Shown here one piece after another: positions 62,170-64,000 of a stretch of DNA of 64,000 nt. Positions within the stretch are counted from its first letter, which is position 1. The number at the start of each line of letters is the position of its first letter. Made by a program: the position numbers and the translations under genes. Where the stretch lies: positions 18,568,185 to 18,632,184 of the forward strand of contig OZ038496.1 of NCBI GenBank assembly GCA_964036315.1, in the 5' to 3' direction. The DNA comes from Acanthosepion esculentum (Eukaryota > Mollusca > Cephalopoda > Sepiida > Sepiidae). The notes beneath the pieces were generated by a model. It was not told the DNA's origin. It saw nothing but the letters and a program-made list of their open reading frames with translations, and made no database searches.

Positions 62170-63335
62170 TTCATGACTGCCCAAAAAAATGCAGTGTCAA
62201 AAAGACGTTTTTTCAGCACTATTATTTTAACTATCTTTACACCTTGGAAACCTTTATTGTTCTTAAAAGTGATGATTAGAATTGCAATAAAACCATAACA
62301 TATGAAAGTCAATTTTTACATTTTCTTTGTTATTGAGAATTTACAACAAATATATTAAAAATTATTTATTAATTAGATTGCTTATTTACACTATTTATTT
62401 ATTATATTGTTTATTGGAATAGTCAGCAAAACATCATCTAATTCACAATCGATTCAAACTATACAAAATGGTAAATAAGAATTTCCTCATAGTTGGTTGA
62501 TACATTTGAATAATTTAGTAAATGTATATAAATTTATAAAATTGTTTTAATATCTGTTTCCTAGGAGAAAGAAAACTTGGAAATCAAAACCAATTGAGCA
62601 TGCAGTTACACAAGCCACAGCAGTAACACCTAGTGTGATGAGGATGTTTACCTATAATCCAGAGAGTCTATAGAGCTAACATACATAATTAAGTGCATTG
62701 ACAAGGAAGAGGATAATGTTGAGAATAATACTTTTTTATAATTTGAACTTATTGGATATTTAATCATTGGTCTTATATTTTTATCACTGAACATTGTTCT
62801 CGCTATTTGTAGTGAGTTTAAGCCAAAAACAAACTATTGGCTGTAGAGGAGATACATAATAGAAGTGGTAGCCAGCAGTTCAGTAACAGCAGCAGACTGG
62901 TACCTCTAAAAGTTATCTTTTCAGAATAAAAATTCTTGCTTCTCTTTTCTTTCATGTTTGCTTAGACCCTAACAAGGAAATGTTCCTATCTAACCAGTAA
63001 GTCAGTAGAACTTGTCCAAAAATATAGATCCTTGGACACAGGCTCTGTTGTTAATGAAAGGTGTACTTTTGCCACAGATAGAATTTTTATTATTTTTATC
63101 CTCTTTTTATGCAATGACTATTTCATAAAATTTAAACCTTTTATTTTGTGCATTTGTTTAATAATGATGGGCAGTATAGATACCTTCAGTAGATATACAT
63201 ACCATTTCACACTATTTTATATAAATATATCATTTATACATGATTATACTTGTCACTTATATATCATTTATACATGATTATACTTGTTACTTATATGTCA
63301 TTTATATATTATTATATTAATATAATTGTCACACT
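62170..63335. other. AT-rich interval without recognised feature
   Basis: Short local duplication TATCATTTATACATGATTAT ACTTGT.ACTTATAT at 63228-63305. No gene, RNA or classified element. Confidence 0.45.
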
Positions 63336-63339
63336 TTCC

Positions 63340-63482
63340 TCAAAAGATTTTTCTGTTAACCTTTCCTGTGAAGTTTATATGCAGTGACGTACAATACACA
63401 CAATGGCTTCAAATATAAATTTTTTTTAATGTCAAAGTTGTGTATTGCACATACACCTACTCAGTACCCATTTACATCTTCA

Positions 63483-63535
<53 letters not shown>
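63340..63535 (+). repeat. Dispersed repeat ending in (TA)n, copy 2
   Basis: AAGATTTTTCTGTTAACC..GTGAAGTTTATATGCAGTGA CGTACAATACACACAATGGC TTCAAATATAAATTTTTTTTAATGTCAAAGT..GTATTGCACATACACC..CATCTTCATGTGTGTG, then about 21 TA. Homologous to 61300-61495. Confidence 0.7.
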
Positions 63536-63537
<2 letters not shown>

Positions 63538-63539
63538 CA

Positions 63540-64000
63540 TCAATAAAAAACAGAACAAAAAATATCAACTTTGATTCATGAAAATGTGATACTTTAAAAA
63601 AACATGATGTGTGAAAACAACTGGGAAAAGAAAAACTGACAATACATAGAAACATTATCAACAAAAACTCTTTGATAATGACTTTTGAAAGATATAAGTG
63701 AACCATCTGTCATGTTATATCACATTTATATAAACATTTTAATGTTATCCTTAGTGACTTATTCAAGATTAAGGTATTAAGTAGGTTAGTATGTGTAAAT
63801 TACTGGTAGTAAATTTAGCTGTGAATTGGTTTATAATTATTTTACTGGTGATGTTGTTTGATAATAGTTTTTAATTTAAAATAAATATATAAAAGTCATA
63901 TAAATTAAAATGTATTTTGTATTCTAATTTATAATGTAAAGTTGGTTTAATTAAATAGTTGTTTTGTTTGTATATGGTTTTTCTTCTTAAAGGGTCTTTT
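63540..64000. other. AT-rich end of window without recognised feature
   Basis: No ORF or repeat class identified. Confidence 0.4.

Overview
The window is intron- or intergene-like DNA from an AT-rich, repeat-laden animal genome. No prokaryotic organisation is present: there are no operons, long ORFs, rRNA operons or CRISPR arrays. The retroelement set fits a mollusc, and a cephalopod (octopus or squid) most closely. It comprises RTE-type and Jockey/CR1-type LINE 3' ends, tRNA- and 5S-headed SINEs, and Tc1, mariner and pogo-like remnants. That placement is an inference from family resemblance, not from a host gene. I found no exon of a host protein-coding gene that I can defend. The open frames are LINE fragments, simple repeats or tandem repeats without stop codons.

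Layout. 0-13 kb is a mosaic of 5'-truncated LINEs, often nested, with a 22-copy 27-bp minisatellite (4.88-5.50 kb), a 78-bp array invaded by a LINE (8.41-9.80 kb) and several SINE or retroelement fragments. 14.0-22.9 kb is the dominant feature: about 40 head-to-tail copies of a 218-bp unit. The unit derives from the 3' end of a minus-strand LINE, and the body of that LINE continues at 22.88-23.66 kb. 24.9-29.9 kb holds nested LINEs, a 1.2-kb pyrimidine tract, and a short less repetitive stretch with CpG-bearing ATGGCGG motifs. 30-36 kb carries a family of short elements with a tRNA-like box region, a conserved hairpin resembling a hammerhead core, and a tail that also occurs inverted on the other side. 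36.7-37.7 kb is a 1-kb purine tract of 27-bp units.

38-44 kb contains several RTE-like LINE 3' ends, one with an in-frame 105-bp triplication, a 5S-tRNA composite SINE, and a 30-bp minisatellite that is open on both strands. 44-48 kb has a MITE-like element, a deleted Tc1-like element with transposase remnant, and a second mirrored hammerhead-like family. 48-60 kb mixes LINE fragments, a 0.66-kb direct duplication (50.75 and 57.95 kb), a pyrimidine tract, a tRNA-headed SINE and a pogo-like MITE. 60-64 kb ends with LINE and SINE pieces, two repeats ending in (TA)n, and two 80-bp mariner-type MITEs in opposite orientation that form a palindrome of about 250 bp.

The most interesting features are the satellite grown inside a LINE, with traces of higher-order duplication, and the mirrored tRNA-like/hammerhead-like retroelements. 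Further ones are the 5S-tRNA composite SINE and the inverted mariner MITE pair. All boundaries were read by eye and are approximate by a few to a few tens of bases unless stated otherwise.
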